A program made the position numbers and the translations under genes. From assembly GCA_013043165.1 (NCBI GenBank), contig JABDOQ010000017.1:17384-81383 (forward strand): 64,000 nt of DNA. The letters are read 5' to 3'. The notes beneath the pieces were generated by a model, which had not been told where the DNA came from, made no database searches, and was given only the letters and a program-made list of their open reading frames with translations. The DNA is from Woeseiaceae bacterium. Lineage in GTDB: Bacteria > Pseudomonadota > Gammaproteobacteria > Steroidobacterales > Woeseiaceae. This document shows positions 8,753-17,888 of the stretch, piece by piece. Every line of letters starts with the position of its first letter. Position 1 is the stretch's first letter.

Positions 8753-9142
8753 ATGACTGACGATAACGAAATCATCGACTGGCGAAAGCTACGTGAGTTT
8801 GCGGCCGTCGATCTGACGCGCTCGTTCGTGCTGTCATGGCATGTCGAAGGGGACATATTGATCATCGACATCGATATTTATCTGATGCCCGAACACCCGT
8901 TTTACGAGAACCCGCGGCCGGCCGAAAAGGTCTGTATTCGCCCGGCATCCATCGAGTTCCCGTTCTGTGAGTCGCTGCGCCCGCACGGCAGATCGGGGGG
9001 TGAACTTGTTGATATTGCGAGTAATTTGGGCCACGGGGCGCTGACAGACCTGCGCCGGCTATCCGATGCTCATTACGAAATCAGCGGTGAGTTTGGTACC
9101 GTGTTTGTTGACGCCGAGCGGCCTCTGTTGAGGCTCAAATAA
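8753..9142 (+). CDS. conserved hypothetical protein
   Basis: 129 residues, soluble, acidic, alternating hydrophobic pattern suggesting beta-sheet (SFVLSWHVEGDILIIDIDIYL). The ATG at 8753 is preferred to the TTG at 8750, which abuts the previous stop. No signal peptide, membrane helix or catalytic signature is seen. It sits 3 bp after the VIT-like gene, so coexpression is likely. Family not recognised. Confidence 0.55.
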   Translation: MTDDNEIIDWRKLREFAAVDLTRSFVLSWHVEGDILIIDIDIYLMPEHPFYENPRPAEKVCIRPASIEFPFCESLRPHGRSGGELVDIASNLGHGALTDLRRLSDAHYEISGEFGTVFVDAERPLLRLK

Positions 9143-9166
9143 CCGCGGCGGCCTCTGGAGACCATT

Positions 9167-9535
9167 TTGAGAGCAAACAACAGAATTGACTACGTCGAAA
9201 TTCCTGTTACCGACCTTGAGGCGACGCGGGAATTCTTTAGCTCGTTATTCGGCTGGTCATTCCAGGAATGGGGCGACGAGTATATGAGCTTCAACGATGG
9301 TCGCCTTGACGGTGGCTTTCGTCATTCTGAGGAGCCGGCTCCATCCACGGGTGTGTTGCTCGTATTTTTTAGTGACGACCTCGAGCGAGATGTCGAGAGA
9401 GTGAAGGATCTCGGCGGTACGATCAGCCAGGACATATTTTCCTTTCCCGGCGGCCGTCGATTTCATTTCGTTGATCCGGTTGGTACGGAGTACGCCATGT
9501 GGGCGGAAATTGCCGACGACCATGGTGGAGAATAA
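9167..9535 (+). CDS. VOC (glyoxalase/bleomycin-resistance fold) protein
   Basis: 122 residues from a TTG start after GGAGACC. The two beta-alpha-beta-beta-beta modules are visible. The first begins IDYVEIPVTDLEATREFFSS and the second LVFFSDDLERDVERVKDLGG, ending with FHFVDPVGTEYAMW. This matches the small VOC proteins annotated as glyoxalase-like. The substrate is unknown. It precedes upp by 3 bp. Confidence 0.8.
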   Translation: MRANNRIDYVEIPVTDLEATREFFSSLFGWSFQEWGDEYMSFNDGRLDGGFRHSEEPAPSTGVLLVFFSDDLERDVERVKDLGGTISQDIFSFPGGRRFHFVDPVGTEYAMWAEIADDHGGE

Positions 9536-9538
9536 GAC

Positions 9539-10162
9539 GTGGCCGTATTGATCGATCATCCTTGCGTACAGCACAAACTAGCGGTTATCCGCAATGTCGA
9601 TACGGGGCATAAGCGCTTTCGCGAACTGGCCAAAGAAATCACCAAGTTTATTTGTTATGAAGCGTTGAAAAACATCAAGACAAAAATTGTGACCGTACAA
9701 ACTCCTGTTGCTGAAGCGACTTGTCGCAAGATTGATACGAATATTGTCGTGGTACCTATTTTGCGAGCCGGGATCGGGATGCTCGAGGGCATTCTCGAGC
9801 TTGTGCCGACGGCGAGGGTCGGATTCATCGGGTTGTATCGCGACGAGAAGACGAAGCTGCCGGTCAGCTACTACGAACGCTATCCGCCTCAGATCAGGGG
9901 CGGGACATGCATCGTCATTGATCCGATGCTGGCGACCGGTGGATCAACGGCCGCAGCTATCGACAGGCTAAAGGACGAGGGCGCGGATGACATCATCGTT
10001 ATCTGTATCGTGACTTGTCCGGAAGGAATTGAACTGGTCGAGAAAGCGCACCCCGACGTGCTCATTTACGCTGCCGCGATCGACGAAAAACTGAACGACA
10101 AGAAATACATCGTACCGGGACTGGGAGATGCCGGGGATCGTCTCTTCGGAACGTCGCACTAG
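9539..10162 (+). CDS. upp: uracil phosphoribosyltransferase
   Basis: 207 residues, converting uracil and PRPP to UMP in pyrimidine salvage. The PRPP-binding loop VIDPMLATGGSTAAA is at about 125-139. VVPILRAGIGMLEG and the C-terminal YIVPGLGDAGDRLFGT are UPRT signatures. The GTG start at 9539 follows GGAGAATAAGAC. Length equals E. coli Upp within a residue. It lies inside a run of small unrelated genes rather than beside a uracil permease. Confidence 0.95.
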   Translation: MAVLIDHPCVQHKLAVIRNVDTGHKRFRELAKEITKFICYEALKNIKTKIVTVQTPVAEATCRKIDTNIVVVPILRAGIGMLEGILELVPTARVGFIGLYRDEKTKLPVSYYERYPPQIRGGTCIVIDPMLATGGSTAAAIDRLKDEGADDIIVICIVTCPEGIELVEKAHPDVLIYAAAIDEKLNDKKYIVPGLGDAGDRLFGTSH

Positions 10163-10174
10163 CACGGGGGTTAC

Positions 10175-10597
10175 ATGGCGGAAAACAAGACAAAGCCCAC
10201 CAAAGCCAGTGTTACCGCCTTCATCAAGGGCATCGAGGACGAGCAGATGCGCCGCGACGCCAGGAAGGTAGCGACCATGATGCGCGAGGCGACGGGATCA
10301 CGCGCCAGGATGTGGGGCGCCAACATCGTCGGTTTTGGGGAGTATCATTACAAGTACGCGAGCGGCCGTGAAGGAGACTTCATGATTGCAGGTTTTTCGC
10401 CGCGCAAACAGGCGCTGACATTGTATGTCATACCTGGCTTCAAGCGTTTCGAATCGCTGATGGGCAAGCTCGGAAAATACAAGACCGGCAAGTCATGTCT
10501 TTACATCAGGCGCCTTTCCGACGTCGATGAGAAAGTGTTGAAGCGCTTGATTGTCGAATCAGTCAAATACATGCGGAAAAATTACGAGACTAAATGA
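10175..10597 (+). CDS. DUF1801 domain protein
   Basis: 140 residues. MWGANIVGFGEYHYKY (near residues 47-62), FSPRKQALTLYVIPG and the late KSCLYIRRL are the recurrent blocks of DUF1801. These proteins have a small alpha/beta fold and no proven biochemical role. It starts 12 bp after upp and ends 7 bp before the TerB-like gene. Confidence 0.8.
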   Translation: MAENKTKPTKASVTAFIKGIEDEQMRRDARKVATMMREATGSRARMWGANIVGFGEYHYKYASGREGDFMIAGFSPRKQALTLYVIPGFKRFESLMGKLGKYKTGKSCLYIRRLSDVDEKVLKRLIVESVKYMRKNYETK

Positions 10598-10604
10598 GAG
10601 CGTC

Positions 10605-11075
10605 ATGAGCAGCGAGATTCTAAGTTCGACATTGAAAGGCACAAAATTGATTGTCGAAACGTCGGAGGGAACCGAGACTTACGACTCGCAGTTTCTGGTT
10701 GCTGCATTGTTACTCCATGTCGCCCGTGGCAGTGGAAAAATCGAACCCGAAGAGTCATCGCAGATAATTGACCTGATCGAGGAACATTTTCGACTTGAAG
10801 GCGCGGAGTCGCTGGAACTCATCACGCGTGCATTGTCGGAAATGGCCGACAAACCCACGCTCGTCGATCTGCTGAAGGACCTCGCGCCTACATTGTCGGA
10901 TAGTGATAAAGAAGACATCGCGTTCATGGCGTTGAAAGTTGTCGCTGCGGACGGGCGCCGCAATATTTCTGAAATGGAACAGTTCAATAAGACTGTCGAA
11001 GCGATGGGGATTGCGCCCGAGATAGTGCATCGGGCGTTTGATCGATATTTCGCGCAGACGATGCCAGGCGACTGA
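10605..11075 (+). CDS. TerB-like protein
   Basis: 156 residues, mostly helical and acidic. The block AALLLHVARGSGKIEPEES (near 29-47) and the matching AFMALKVVAADGRRNISEME (near 107-126) are the two paired acidic segments of the TerB/DjlA-type fold. It carries no tellurite operon context, so resistance should not be inferred. ATG at 10605 chosen; an in-frame ATG at 10551 overlaps the preceding gene. A second TerB-type domain is in djlA (58894). Confidence 0.75.
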   Translation: MSSEILSSTLKGTKLIVETSEGTETYDSQFLVAALLLHVARGSGKIEPEESSQIIDLIEEHFRLEGAESLELITRALSEMADKPTLVDLLKDLAPTLSDSDKEDIAFMALKVVAADGRRNISEMEQFNKTVEAMGIAPEIVHRAFDRYFAQTMPGD

Positions 11076-11078
11076 CGC

Positions 11079-11130
11079 TGGCGATGCCTATGCACAGCGT
11101 TGGCGATGCCTATGCACAGCGTTGGCGCAT
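11079..11130 (+). repeat. 22-bp direct tandem repeat
   Basis: Two exact copies of TGGCGATGCCTATGCACAGC plus GT (11079-11100 and 11101-11122), followed by a partial third copy (TGGCGCAT). It lies directly after the TerB-like stop and before the MAPEG gene, so it may alter the 5' untranslated region of the latter. Looks like a simple replication-slippage duplication. Confidence 0.9.
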
Positions 11131-11155
11131 CCTGTAAAACAAGGGAGAAAAAGAA

Positions 11156-11542
11156 ATGACGAGCGAACTAACCGTCTTAACCTGGGTGGTGACGCTGAAT
11201 GCGGTCATGTGGATTCCATACATAATCAATACGATTATGGTCCGCGGCTTGATAGATGCTGTCGGGTACCCGGACGCGCCGAAACCTCTGTCGGGCTGGG
11301 CAACAAAGATGAAAGCGGCGCACTACAATGCCGTCGAGAATCTCGTCGTATTTGCAGCGCTGGTGCTGATCGCAAATGCGGCCGGCGTAAGCAATGAAAT
11401 CACGGTGCTGGCGTGCCAGGTCTATTTCTGGGCACGCGTCGTGCATCTGCTTTCATACACGATGGCCATTCCCTGGGTCAGAACGCTCGCGTTTGCCGTC
11501 GGCTGGGTATGCCAGGTCGCGATTATCCTGCAGTTGCTATGA
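11156..11542 (+). CDS. MAPEG family membrane protein
   Basis: 128 residues, four transmembrane helices. AHYNAVENLVVFAALVLIAN (about 59-78) is the hallmark MAPEG segment (the E-N pair), and YFWARVVHLLSYTM carries the second conserved block (R..H). Members are microsomal glutathione S-transferase-like; bacterial roles are mostly unassigned. GGGAGAAAAAG precedes the ATG. Confidence 0.85.
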   Translation: MTSELTVLTWVVTLNAVMWIPYIINTIMVRGLIDAVGYPDAPKPLSGWATKMKAAHYNAVENLVVFAALVLIANAAGVSNEITVLACQVYFWARVVHLLSYTMAIPWVRTLAFAVGWVCQVAIILQLL

Positions 11543-11566
11543 GTGTATGGCCGCTGCGGTCATGCA

Positions 11567-13471
11567 TCAATGTGACTGCAGCGAGTCTTTCATCGTTTCG
11601 AGCTCAGCCCACCTTTCGATGCGTTGCTCCAGGCGCGACTCTGCCTCGCTGAGTTCCTTTAGCCTTTGCTGCACGAGCGTATTGTCCTGGGAATAAAAGT
11701 CGGGCATGGCGACCACCCGCTGCAGTTCCGCAATGCTTTGCTCGATCACCTGGATCTCGGCCGGTAGCTGGTCGAGTTCCCGCTGATCCTTGTAACTTAG
11801 CTTGGACGGTTGCCTCTTCTTGCGTCGCTCAGCCGCCGCACGTTTTTTTTGTTCGATAAGCAATGGGCTGTCTGGCTCTGCGAGTGCGTGGCCCTGGCGC
11901 ACCCAGTCGCTGTAGCCGCCAACGTATTCCTGAATATTGCCGCCGTCCTCGAAGACGACCGTACTCGTGACAACGTTGTCGAGGAATTGACGATCATGAC
12001 TGACCACGAGGAGCGTGCCGGCATATTCGCACAGCCGCTGCTCCAGTACTTCCAGCGTTTCAATATCAAGATCATTCGTCGGCTCATCGAGGATCAGAAG
12101 GTTCGCGGGGCGGGTAAAAAGTTTCGCAAGGATTACCCGGTTTCGCTCGCCACCGGAGAGTGACTTGATCGGCGTCATCGACCGTTTCGGCGTGAACAGG
12201 AATCCCCTGAGGTATCCCACGATGTGGCGTTCCTTGCCGTTGAGACTGATATAGGTGCGACCCTCGCCGACGTTGTAGGCGACCGATTTTTCCAGGTCCA
12301 GAGTCTCGCGCAGTTGGTCAAAATAGCCGATCTCGAGGTTTGTGCCGTGCTTCACGGTCCCGGCTTGCGGTTCCAGCTCTCCGATCAGCAGTCGCAAAAG
12401 CGTCGTTTTGCCAACCCCGTTGTTGCCGATCAGGCCGATACGATCACCGCGCATGATTTTTATGGAAAAATCGCGGATGACCTGTTCATCGCCGTAGCTA
12501 TAGCTGATATTGCGTGCGCGAATGACCTTTCGTCCCGACTGTTCGGCTTCCTCGATATGGATGCGCGCGGTACTTTCTTTCGCAATGCGGCTTTCACGTT
12601 CCGCGCGCATCTTCTGCAGCGTCCGAACCCGGCCTTCGTTGCGCGTGCGTCGCGCCTTGATTCCCTGTCGCACCCATACTTCTTCCTGCTCGAGTTTCTT
12701 GTCGAACCGGGCTTCGGCCGTTGCCTCGTCCTCCAGTACTTTCTCTTTGCGGGTCAGGAAATTTTTGTAGTCGCCTGGCCAACTCGTCAACCTGCCTCGA
12801 TCTATTTCAACGATTCGCGTCGCAAGACGCTGCAGAAACGCGCGGTCGTGAGTGATGAACAAAACGGCGCCGGGATAGCCGTAAATGCGATCCTCCAACC
12901 ATTTGATTGTCGCAATGTCGAGATGATTCGTCGGCTCATCGAGCAGCAGCAGGTCGGGTTTTTGTACCAGTGCCTTGGCTAGTGCGACGCGGCGGCGCCA
13001 GCCGCCCGAGAGCTCGTGCATCGATTTGTCGGCAGGCAGATTCAACTCGGTCATTGTCGTTTCGACGCGCTGTTCCAGGTGCCAGCCTTCGTGGGTGTCG
13101 ATCTTCGCATGCAGCGCCTCGAGCTCACGCAGGCCGTGTTTGTCAAGCTCGAGTTTTGATCGGGCGTCGTATTCGACAAGCAGACGTTCGATCTGTGTGA
13201 GCCCGGCACGAATGACATCGCTGACCGGCATCTCCATTGCCTCGGGCAAGGTCTGCTCCAGTTGACTGACAACCAGGTCCGACCTTGCCGTAATCTCACC
13301 GCGATCGGCTTCGAGCATTCCCATAATGAGCTTCAACATCGTTGACTTGCCGGCGCCATTACGGCCGATCAGGCATATTCGTTCACCAGGCTCGATCGAG
13401 AAATCGGCGTCGCGCAGAATGACCTGCTCGCCGAATTCCAGTCCGATTCCGTCGAAACGAAGTAGTGACAT
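11567..13471 (-). CDS. uup: ABC-F ATPase Uup
   Basis: 634 residues, soluble, with two ABC cassettes. First cassette: Walker A GRNGAGKST (about 36-44), signature LSGGWRRRVALAKAL, Walker B LLLLDEPTNHLD. Second cassette: GNNGVGKTT, LSGGERNRVILAKLF, LLILDEPTNDLD. A charged coiled-coil C-terminus (after residue about 550) fits Uup, which binds branched DNA and the ribosome and affects transposon excision. Length matches E. coli Uup (635). Convergent with the MAPEG gene and divergent from slyX. Confidence 0.93.
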   Translation of the reverse strand: MSLLRFDGIGLEFGEQVILRDADFSIEPGERICLIGRNGAGKSTMLKLIMGMLEADRGEITARSDLVVSQLEQTLPEAMEMPVSDVIRAGLTQIERLLVEYDARSKLELDKHGLRELEALHAKIDTHEGWHLEQRVETTMTELNLPADKSMHELSGGWRRRVALAKALVQKPDLLLLDEPTNHLDIATIKWLEDRIYGYPGAVLFITHDRAFLQRLATRIVEIDRGRLTSWPGDYKNFLTRKEKVLEDEATAEARFDKKLEQEEVWVRQGIKARRTRNEGRVRTLQKMRAERESRIAKESTARIHIEEAEQSGRKVIRARNISYSYGDEQVIRDFSIKIMRGDRIGLIGNNGVGKTTLLRLLIGELEPQAGTVKHGTNLEIGYFDQLRETLDLEKSVAYNVGEGRTYISLNGKERHIVGYLRGFLFTPKRSMTPIKSLSGGERNRVILAKLFTRPANLLILDEPTNDLDIETLEVLEQRLCEYAGTLLVVSHDRQFLDNVVTSTVVFEDGGNIQEYVGGYSDWVRQGHALAEPDSPLLIEQKKRAAAERRKKRQPSKLSYKDQRELDQLPAEIQVIEQSIAELQRVVAMPDFYSQDNTLVQQRLKELSEAESRLEQRIERWAELETMKDSLQSH

Positions 13472-13537
13472 GACAGGTCCTGCGCGGGTTAGGCGTGTAT
13501 CCTAGCCCGAAACACAATAAGCAAACAGGGGAAGCGC

Positions 13538-13744
13538 ATGAGCGAGGAGCGTTTTATCGATCTTGAGAGCCGGCTGGCTCATCAGGACCAGCTGCTGAAC
13601 GATCTCAATGATGTAGTGACCGGACAGCAGGCGAAAATCATGCAACTGGATGAGCTCTGCAAATCATTGACCGCCCGAATTCGCTCGCTGTCAGACGCCA
13701 TTCCGGCGGCTGATTCGGCGGACGAAAAGCCGCCGCATTATTGA
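13538..13744 (+). CDS. slyX: SlyX family protein
   Basis: 68 residues. Residues 5-50 form a heptad-rich coiled coil (IDLESRLAHQDQLLNDLNDV), followed by a Pro-rich tail ending KPPHY, which is the SlyX signature ending. The biochemical role is unknown. Shine-Dalgarno GGGGAAG precedes the ATG. Confidence 0.9.
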   Translation: MSEERFIDLESRLAHQDQLLNDLNDVVTGQQAKIMQLDELCKSLTARIRSLSDAIPAADSADEKPPHY

Positions 13745-13756
13745 TCTCTAACCCCG

Positions 13757-13785
13757 ATTCCATGGAGCTTGCGTTGGCGTATAGT
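13757..13785 (+). promoter_or_regulatory. candidate sigma-70 promoter for the 13816-20101 operon
   Basis: TATAGT (13780-13785) with ATTCCA (13757-13762) 17 bp upstream. The -10 is good and the -35 weak (3 of 6). The predicted start of transcription is near 13792, giving a leader of about 25 nt before the ATG at 13816. It overlaps the end of the region after slyX. Confidence 0.35.
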
Positions 13786-13815
13786 GTTGTTACAGCTGCG
13801 CCGGAGAAAAACCTT

Positions 13816-16800
13816 ATGAAGTCGATGCCAAGGCTGTTTGCACTAACCCTGCTATTCATGATGGCTGCCACCGCGGCCCAGGACTATGTACCGGCAGATC
13901 TGCAGGACTGGCAAGAATGGGTTCTGAAGGACAAGGAATACCGCGACTGTCCTTTTTATTTTAATCGTAACGCCGCCGAGCGCCAGGATTTTGTATGTTC
14001 CTGGCCCGGGCAGCTCACGCTGTCGGTCGCAGAGTCGGGCGCGGAGTTTACCCAGCAGTGGACCGTATACGCAGAGGAGCAGTGGCTCTCGTTACCCGGC
14101 AGCGTGGACTACTGGCCCGAAGCGGTTACGGTCAACGATCAGTCCGTTGAGGTTATTGCACAGAATAATGTTCCGAGTGTGCGGCTCGCGCCGGGTACCT
14201 ATCGCGTTGCAGGTCGCTTCGGGTGGGACGAGCGTCCGGGAGTACTTCGTTTGCCCCCTGAGAGCGGACTTGTCGCACTTGACGTCGATGGCCGCAAGGT
14301 CGAGCGACCCGAATTCGATCGCAATGGCATTTTTCTTGGCGAACGCAAACTTGATACACGCGTCGTCAATTCGGTTCGTGCCGAAGTACACCGGCTGGTC
14401 GTGGATGACGTGCCCACGCGGCTCATAACGCAACTGCAGATCGACGTATCCGGCAGCGTGCGCGAAGAGCTGTTTGGCCCGATTCTTCCGGACGGTTTCG
14501 TGCCATTGAACATTCACAGTCCGCTGCCCGCCAAGCTCGAAGCCGACGGCAACCTGCGGTTCCAGGTTCGGCCAGGTCGCTGGACGATCTACCTGAATGC
14601 TCGCGGGCCCGGCGCCGTGAACAGCATCGTAAGGCAGGGCGCGGGCACGAACCTGCCGGCGTCGGAAATCTGGAGCTACCAGTCAAACGACCGATTGCGC
14701 GTGAGCGTGGCCGAAGGCTTGCCACCAGTCGATCCACGGCAAGTGCAGGTACCTGGAAACTGGCAGAATTTTCCGGCCTTTCGTGTCGATCCGGGTGCCA
14801 CATTTGCGATCACCGAGCGCAGTCGCGGCGTCGTGTCGGCGACGAATGAGCTGTCTCTCGCACGGACTCTCTGGCTGGATTTCGACGGCGGCGGCTTCGT
14901 GGTCAAGGACAGCGTCGGCGGGCGCATGCGCACGGATTGGCGGCTGGATATGGGGCCACCGTATACCCTGCTGAGCGCGACTGAAAATGCGCGCGATCTG
15001 CTTATCACCAAAGGTCGGAGTGAGGGCCAAACCGGTGTTGAGCTGCGGCAAACCAACGTTAGCCTCGCCGCGCTGGGGCGCATGAACGCGCGTGGGTCGA
15101 TGCCCGTTACGGGCTGGGAGACGCGTTTCACTGACGTACGGGCGACGCTGAATTTGCCGCCGGGCAACAAGCTCCTCGTCGCGCCCGGCGTTGATAGCGC
15201 TCGGGGGAGCTGGTTGAGTGAGTGGCAGTTACTCGATTTTTTCCTGGTGCTGATTATCACGATCGCGGTTTGGCGCCTGATCGGCCGAGGCCCCGGAATT
15301 ATTGCGGTGCTGGCGCTCGTGCTCAGTTTTCACGAGCCTTATGCACCAAGCTGGCTGTGGGTGAACCTGCTGATTGCCATCGCGCTGATGCGTGTCGCAC
15401 CGGCCGGTCGCTTGCGTCAGATCGTTTCCGGCTACCAGCTGCTCAGTGCCGTGGCCCTCGTCATCGCCCTGGTTCCTTTTGTCGCGAACCAGCTGCGCAT
15501 TGCCATTTATCCGCAGCTCGAGCCGCAATACAACCAGTACCAGTTGTACGAGCCCACGGTAATGCCCACGTCCGAACCGGCCGAACAGATGATGCCGGCC
15601 CGGGAAAGCAAGGCCATTGAGCGAAGAACCGAGGCATTCAAGGCCGACGGAGACGCGCTGCAGGAGATCGTCGTTACGGGCTCGAAAGCCGTTGATTTTG
15701 TGCGCTATGCGCCGAATGCGATCGTTCAGGCCGGACCCGGCATTCCCTCGTGGCAGTGGAATACCTATGCGCTGGGCTGGAGCGGCCCGGTCGATGCTGA
15801 GCAGACTATGCGTCTCGTTGTGTTACCGCGCTGGCTGGTCAGTGCGCTGCGCGTCTTGGAAGTTGCATTGTTATTGCTGTTCGCCGCGGTGCTCGCCGCC
15901 GAAATACTAAACAAGCGCTGGGCATTGCCGGGCGGATTCGCATTGGGAAGGAACCGGGCTGTCGGCGTCCTGGCCGTTGCGATGCTGGCGACGACGATGC
16001 CGCTCAGCCCAACTGCCGAGGCACAAATGCCGGACGCGAACCTGTTGAAGCAGCTGGAACAACGCCTGACCGAACCGCCCGACTGTGTGCCGCGCTGCGC
16101 GGAGATCGTATCTGCCGATGTTGCCGTCGGCGCCGATGCCATCAACATGCGCCTGGGCATTCACGCCATGGCAGATATCGCGCTGCCGCTGCCAGGTTCC
16201 GCCGATGGCTGGCAGCCTCAGTCCGTCTTGCTCGACGGCACGGCTAATGCACGCGTCCTTCGCAGCGGCGATAGTTCCCTGTGGCTGCACGTCGGGGCCG
16301 GACGCCACTCAGTGACGCTGCGTGGACCCATTCGGGCCGTCGACAGCCTTGAGCTTGCATTTCAGTCGCCACCCCGCGTGATCACAGTTGATAGCGACGG
16401 CTGGTTTGTTGCCGGCATCAAGGACCGCCGGCTCCTGTCCGGATCATTGCAGCTTACGCGCCTGCAGACTGATGCGGGTGGCGATGAAACCGTCCGTTGG
16501 GAAAGTAGCCGCTTTCCGGCATTCGCGCGAGTCGAACGAACCGTCGAACTCGATCTCGACTGGCGCGTCAGGACAACCGTCTATCGCGTGGCGCCGATGC
16601 AAGGCGGATTGACGCTGGATGTGCCCCTGATTGACGGCGAAAAAATTATCAGCGGCGAATTTACGGTCGAAAATAACCGGGTTCTCGTGTCGATGAGTCC
16701 ACAACAACAATCGATCAGCTGGACATCGAATCTGCCGCGCACGTCGCCGTTGACCCTGACCGCCGAAGACGGCGCAGCCTGGAACGAGGTTTGGCGCTTC

Positions 16801-17886
16801 GCGGTCGGCAATATCTGGAATGCCGGGTTCGAAGGCGTGCCTGAAAGTGATACCGGTGGCGACGTCAGCGAAATCCGTGTCGCCGAATTCAACCCCAGGG
16901 GTGGCGAACAATTGACGCTGGTCGCCACACGACCCGAAGCCGCTGAGGGCTCGACCCTCGCGTTCGATTCCGTCAACCTCGCGGTTACCCACGGCAGTCG
17001 TTCCAGCGACACGACGCTCCGACTTGGTTATCGCAGCACGCGAGGTGCTCAGCACGTACTGCGCCTGCCGGACGGCGCTGAAGTGACTTCGGTGCAAATC
17101 GACGGCCTCTCGCAGTCGCTGCGCGCGGAGGGCGGCGAGCTGACGTTGCCGATATTGCCGGGCGAGCATGCGATCCAGATCGATTGGCGGCAAAGCGGCG
17201 AAATGGGTCTGCGCACACTGACACCGGCGGTGGACATCGGAGCGCCGGCCAGCAATATCGAACTGTCTCTTACCAAGCCGCGCGACCGCTGGCTGCTCGG
17301 CACCAGCGGACCTCAGCTGGGCCCCGCGGTGCTGTACTGGTCTGAACTCGCCGTGCTGGTCCTGTTCGCGCTGATTCTTGGCCGCGTTGGACTTGCGCCA
17401 CTCAGGAGCCGGCACTGGTTATTGCTGGGCCTGGGATTCAGTACCTTCAGCTGGCCCGTCCTGGGCATAGTCGTGGCCTGGCTGCTGGCCTGCGGCGTAC
17501 GCGAAAAATGGCAAACCGATGTGAACTGGTGGCGTTTCAATCTGATCCAGCTCGGGATAGGCGGACTCTCCGTCGTTGCGCTGCTCAGCATCGCTACGGC
17601 TCTGCCGCAGGGTCTGCTCGGTACACCAGACATGCACGTGGCCGGGCACAATTCCTATGGCGACGTTCTGAGCTGGTTTGCCGACAGCAGCGACTCGGCG
17701 CTGCCCGTCGCGTCGGTGTTTTCGGTGCCACTATGGATTTACAAGGCGCTGATCCTGGCCTGGGCTCTGTGGCTTAGCTTTGCGCTGGTGCGCTGGCTGC
17801 CGTGGGTGTGGCAGTGCTTCAGCAGCCAGGGTTACTGGCGCTTCAAAAACAGCGATGCACTTAGAGCTGAAGGCGAGGGACGATAA
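13816..17886 (+). CDS. large inner-membrane protein with duplicated extracytoplasmic module
   Basis: 1356 residues. The ATG at 13816 (after GGAGAAAA) gives a signal peptide ending near ATAAQ; an earlier in-frame ATG at 13741 buries it. Layout: periplasmic beta-rich region 20-465; four helices about 470-560; a periplasmic loop holding EIVVTGSK at 617-624; helices near 673-698 and 715-735; a second beta-rich region 740-1170; four helices 1173-1330. The blocks from L93 (LPGSVDYWPEAVTV) and L792 (LPGSADGWQPQSVLL) align, including GTYRVAGR against GRHSVTLR and LDVDGRKV against ITVDSDGW. This indicates an internal duplication. It heads a four-gene operon. Family not recognised; a role in the envelope is inference. 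Confidence 0.85.
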   Translation: MKSMPRLFALTLLFMMAATAAQDYVPADLQDWQEWVLKDKEYRDCPFYFNRNAAERQDFVCSWPGQLTLSVAESGAEFTQQWTVYAEEQWLSLPGSVDYWPEAVTVNDQSVEVIAQNNVPSVRLAPGTYRVAGRFGWDERPGVLRLPPESGLVALDVDGRKVERPEFDRNGIFLGERKLDTRVVNSVRAEVHRLVVDDVPTRLITQLQIDVSGSVREELFGPILPDGFVPLNIHSPLPAKLEADGNLRFQVRPGRWTIYLNARGPGAVNSIVRQGAGTNLPASEIWSYQSNDRLRVSVAEGLPPVDPRQVQVPGNWQNFPAFRVDPGATFAITERSRGVVSATNELSLARTLWLDFDGGGFVVKDSVGGRMRTDWRLDMGPPYTLLSATENARDLLITKGRSEGQTGVELRQTNVSLAALGRMNARGSMPVTGWETRFTDVRATLNLPPGNKLLVAPGVDSARGSWLSEWQLLDFFLVLIITIAVWRLIGRGPGIIAVLALVLSFHEPYAPSWLWVNLLIAIALMRVAPAGRLRQIVSGYQLLSAVALVIALVPFVANQLRIAIYPQLEPQYNQYQLYEPTVMPTSEPAEQMMPARESKAIERRTEAFKADGDALQEIVVTGSKAVDFVRYAPNAIVQAGPGIPSWQWNTYALGWSGPVDAEQTMRLVVLPRWLVSALRVLEVALLLLFAAVLAAEILNKRWALPGGFALGRNRAVGVLAVAMLATTMPLSPTAEAQMPDANLLKQLEQRLTEPPDCVPRCAEIVSADVAVGADAINMRLGIHAMADIALPLPGSADGWQPQSVLLDGTANARVLRSGDSSLWLHVGAGRHSVTLRGPIRAVDSLELAFQSPPRVITVDSDGWFVAGIKDRRLLSGSLQLTRLQTDAGGDETVRWESSRFPAFARVERTVELDLDWRVRTTVYRVAPMQGGLTLDVPLIDGEKIISGEFTVENNRVLVSMSPQQQSISWTSNLPRTSPLTLTAEDGAAWNEVWRFAVGNIWNAGFEGVPESDTGGDVSEIRVAEFNPRGGEQLTLVATRPEAAEGSTLAFDSVNLAVTHGSRSSDTTLRLGYRSTRGAQHVLRLPDGAEVTSVQIDGLSQSLRAEGGELTLPILPGEHAIQIDWRQSGEMGLRTLTPAVDIGAPASNIELSLTKPRDRWLLGTSGPQLGPAVLYWSELAVLVLFALILGRVGLAPLRSRHWLLLGLGFSTFSWPVLGIVVAWLLACGVREKWQTDVNWWRFNLIQLGIGGLSVVALLSIATALPQGLLGTPDMHVAGHNSYGDVLSWFADSSDSALPVASVFSVPLWIYKALILAWALWLSFALVRWLPWVWQCFSSQGYWRFKNSDALRAEGEGR

Positions 17887-17888
17887 AC

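Noticed and set aside
11079..11130. CRISPR-like repeat
   Set aside because: Units are directly adjacent with no spacers and only two full copies.
12224..12982. 252-codon frame antisense to uup
   Set aside because: Overlaps both ATPase cassettes of Uup; no recognisable domain.
16444..17415. 323-codon minus-strand frame inside the 1356-residue gene
   Set aside because: The plus strand there has conserved periplasmic and membrane character; the antisense translation is rich in Arg/Gln/His with no domain and no ribosome binding site.
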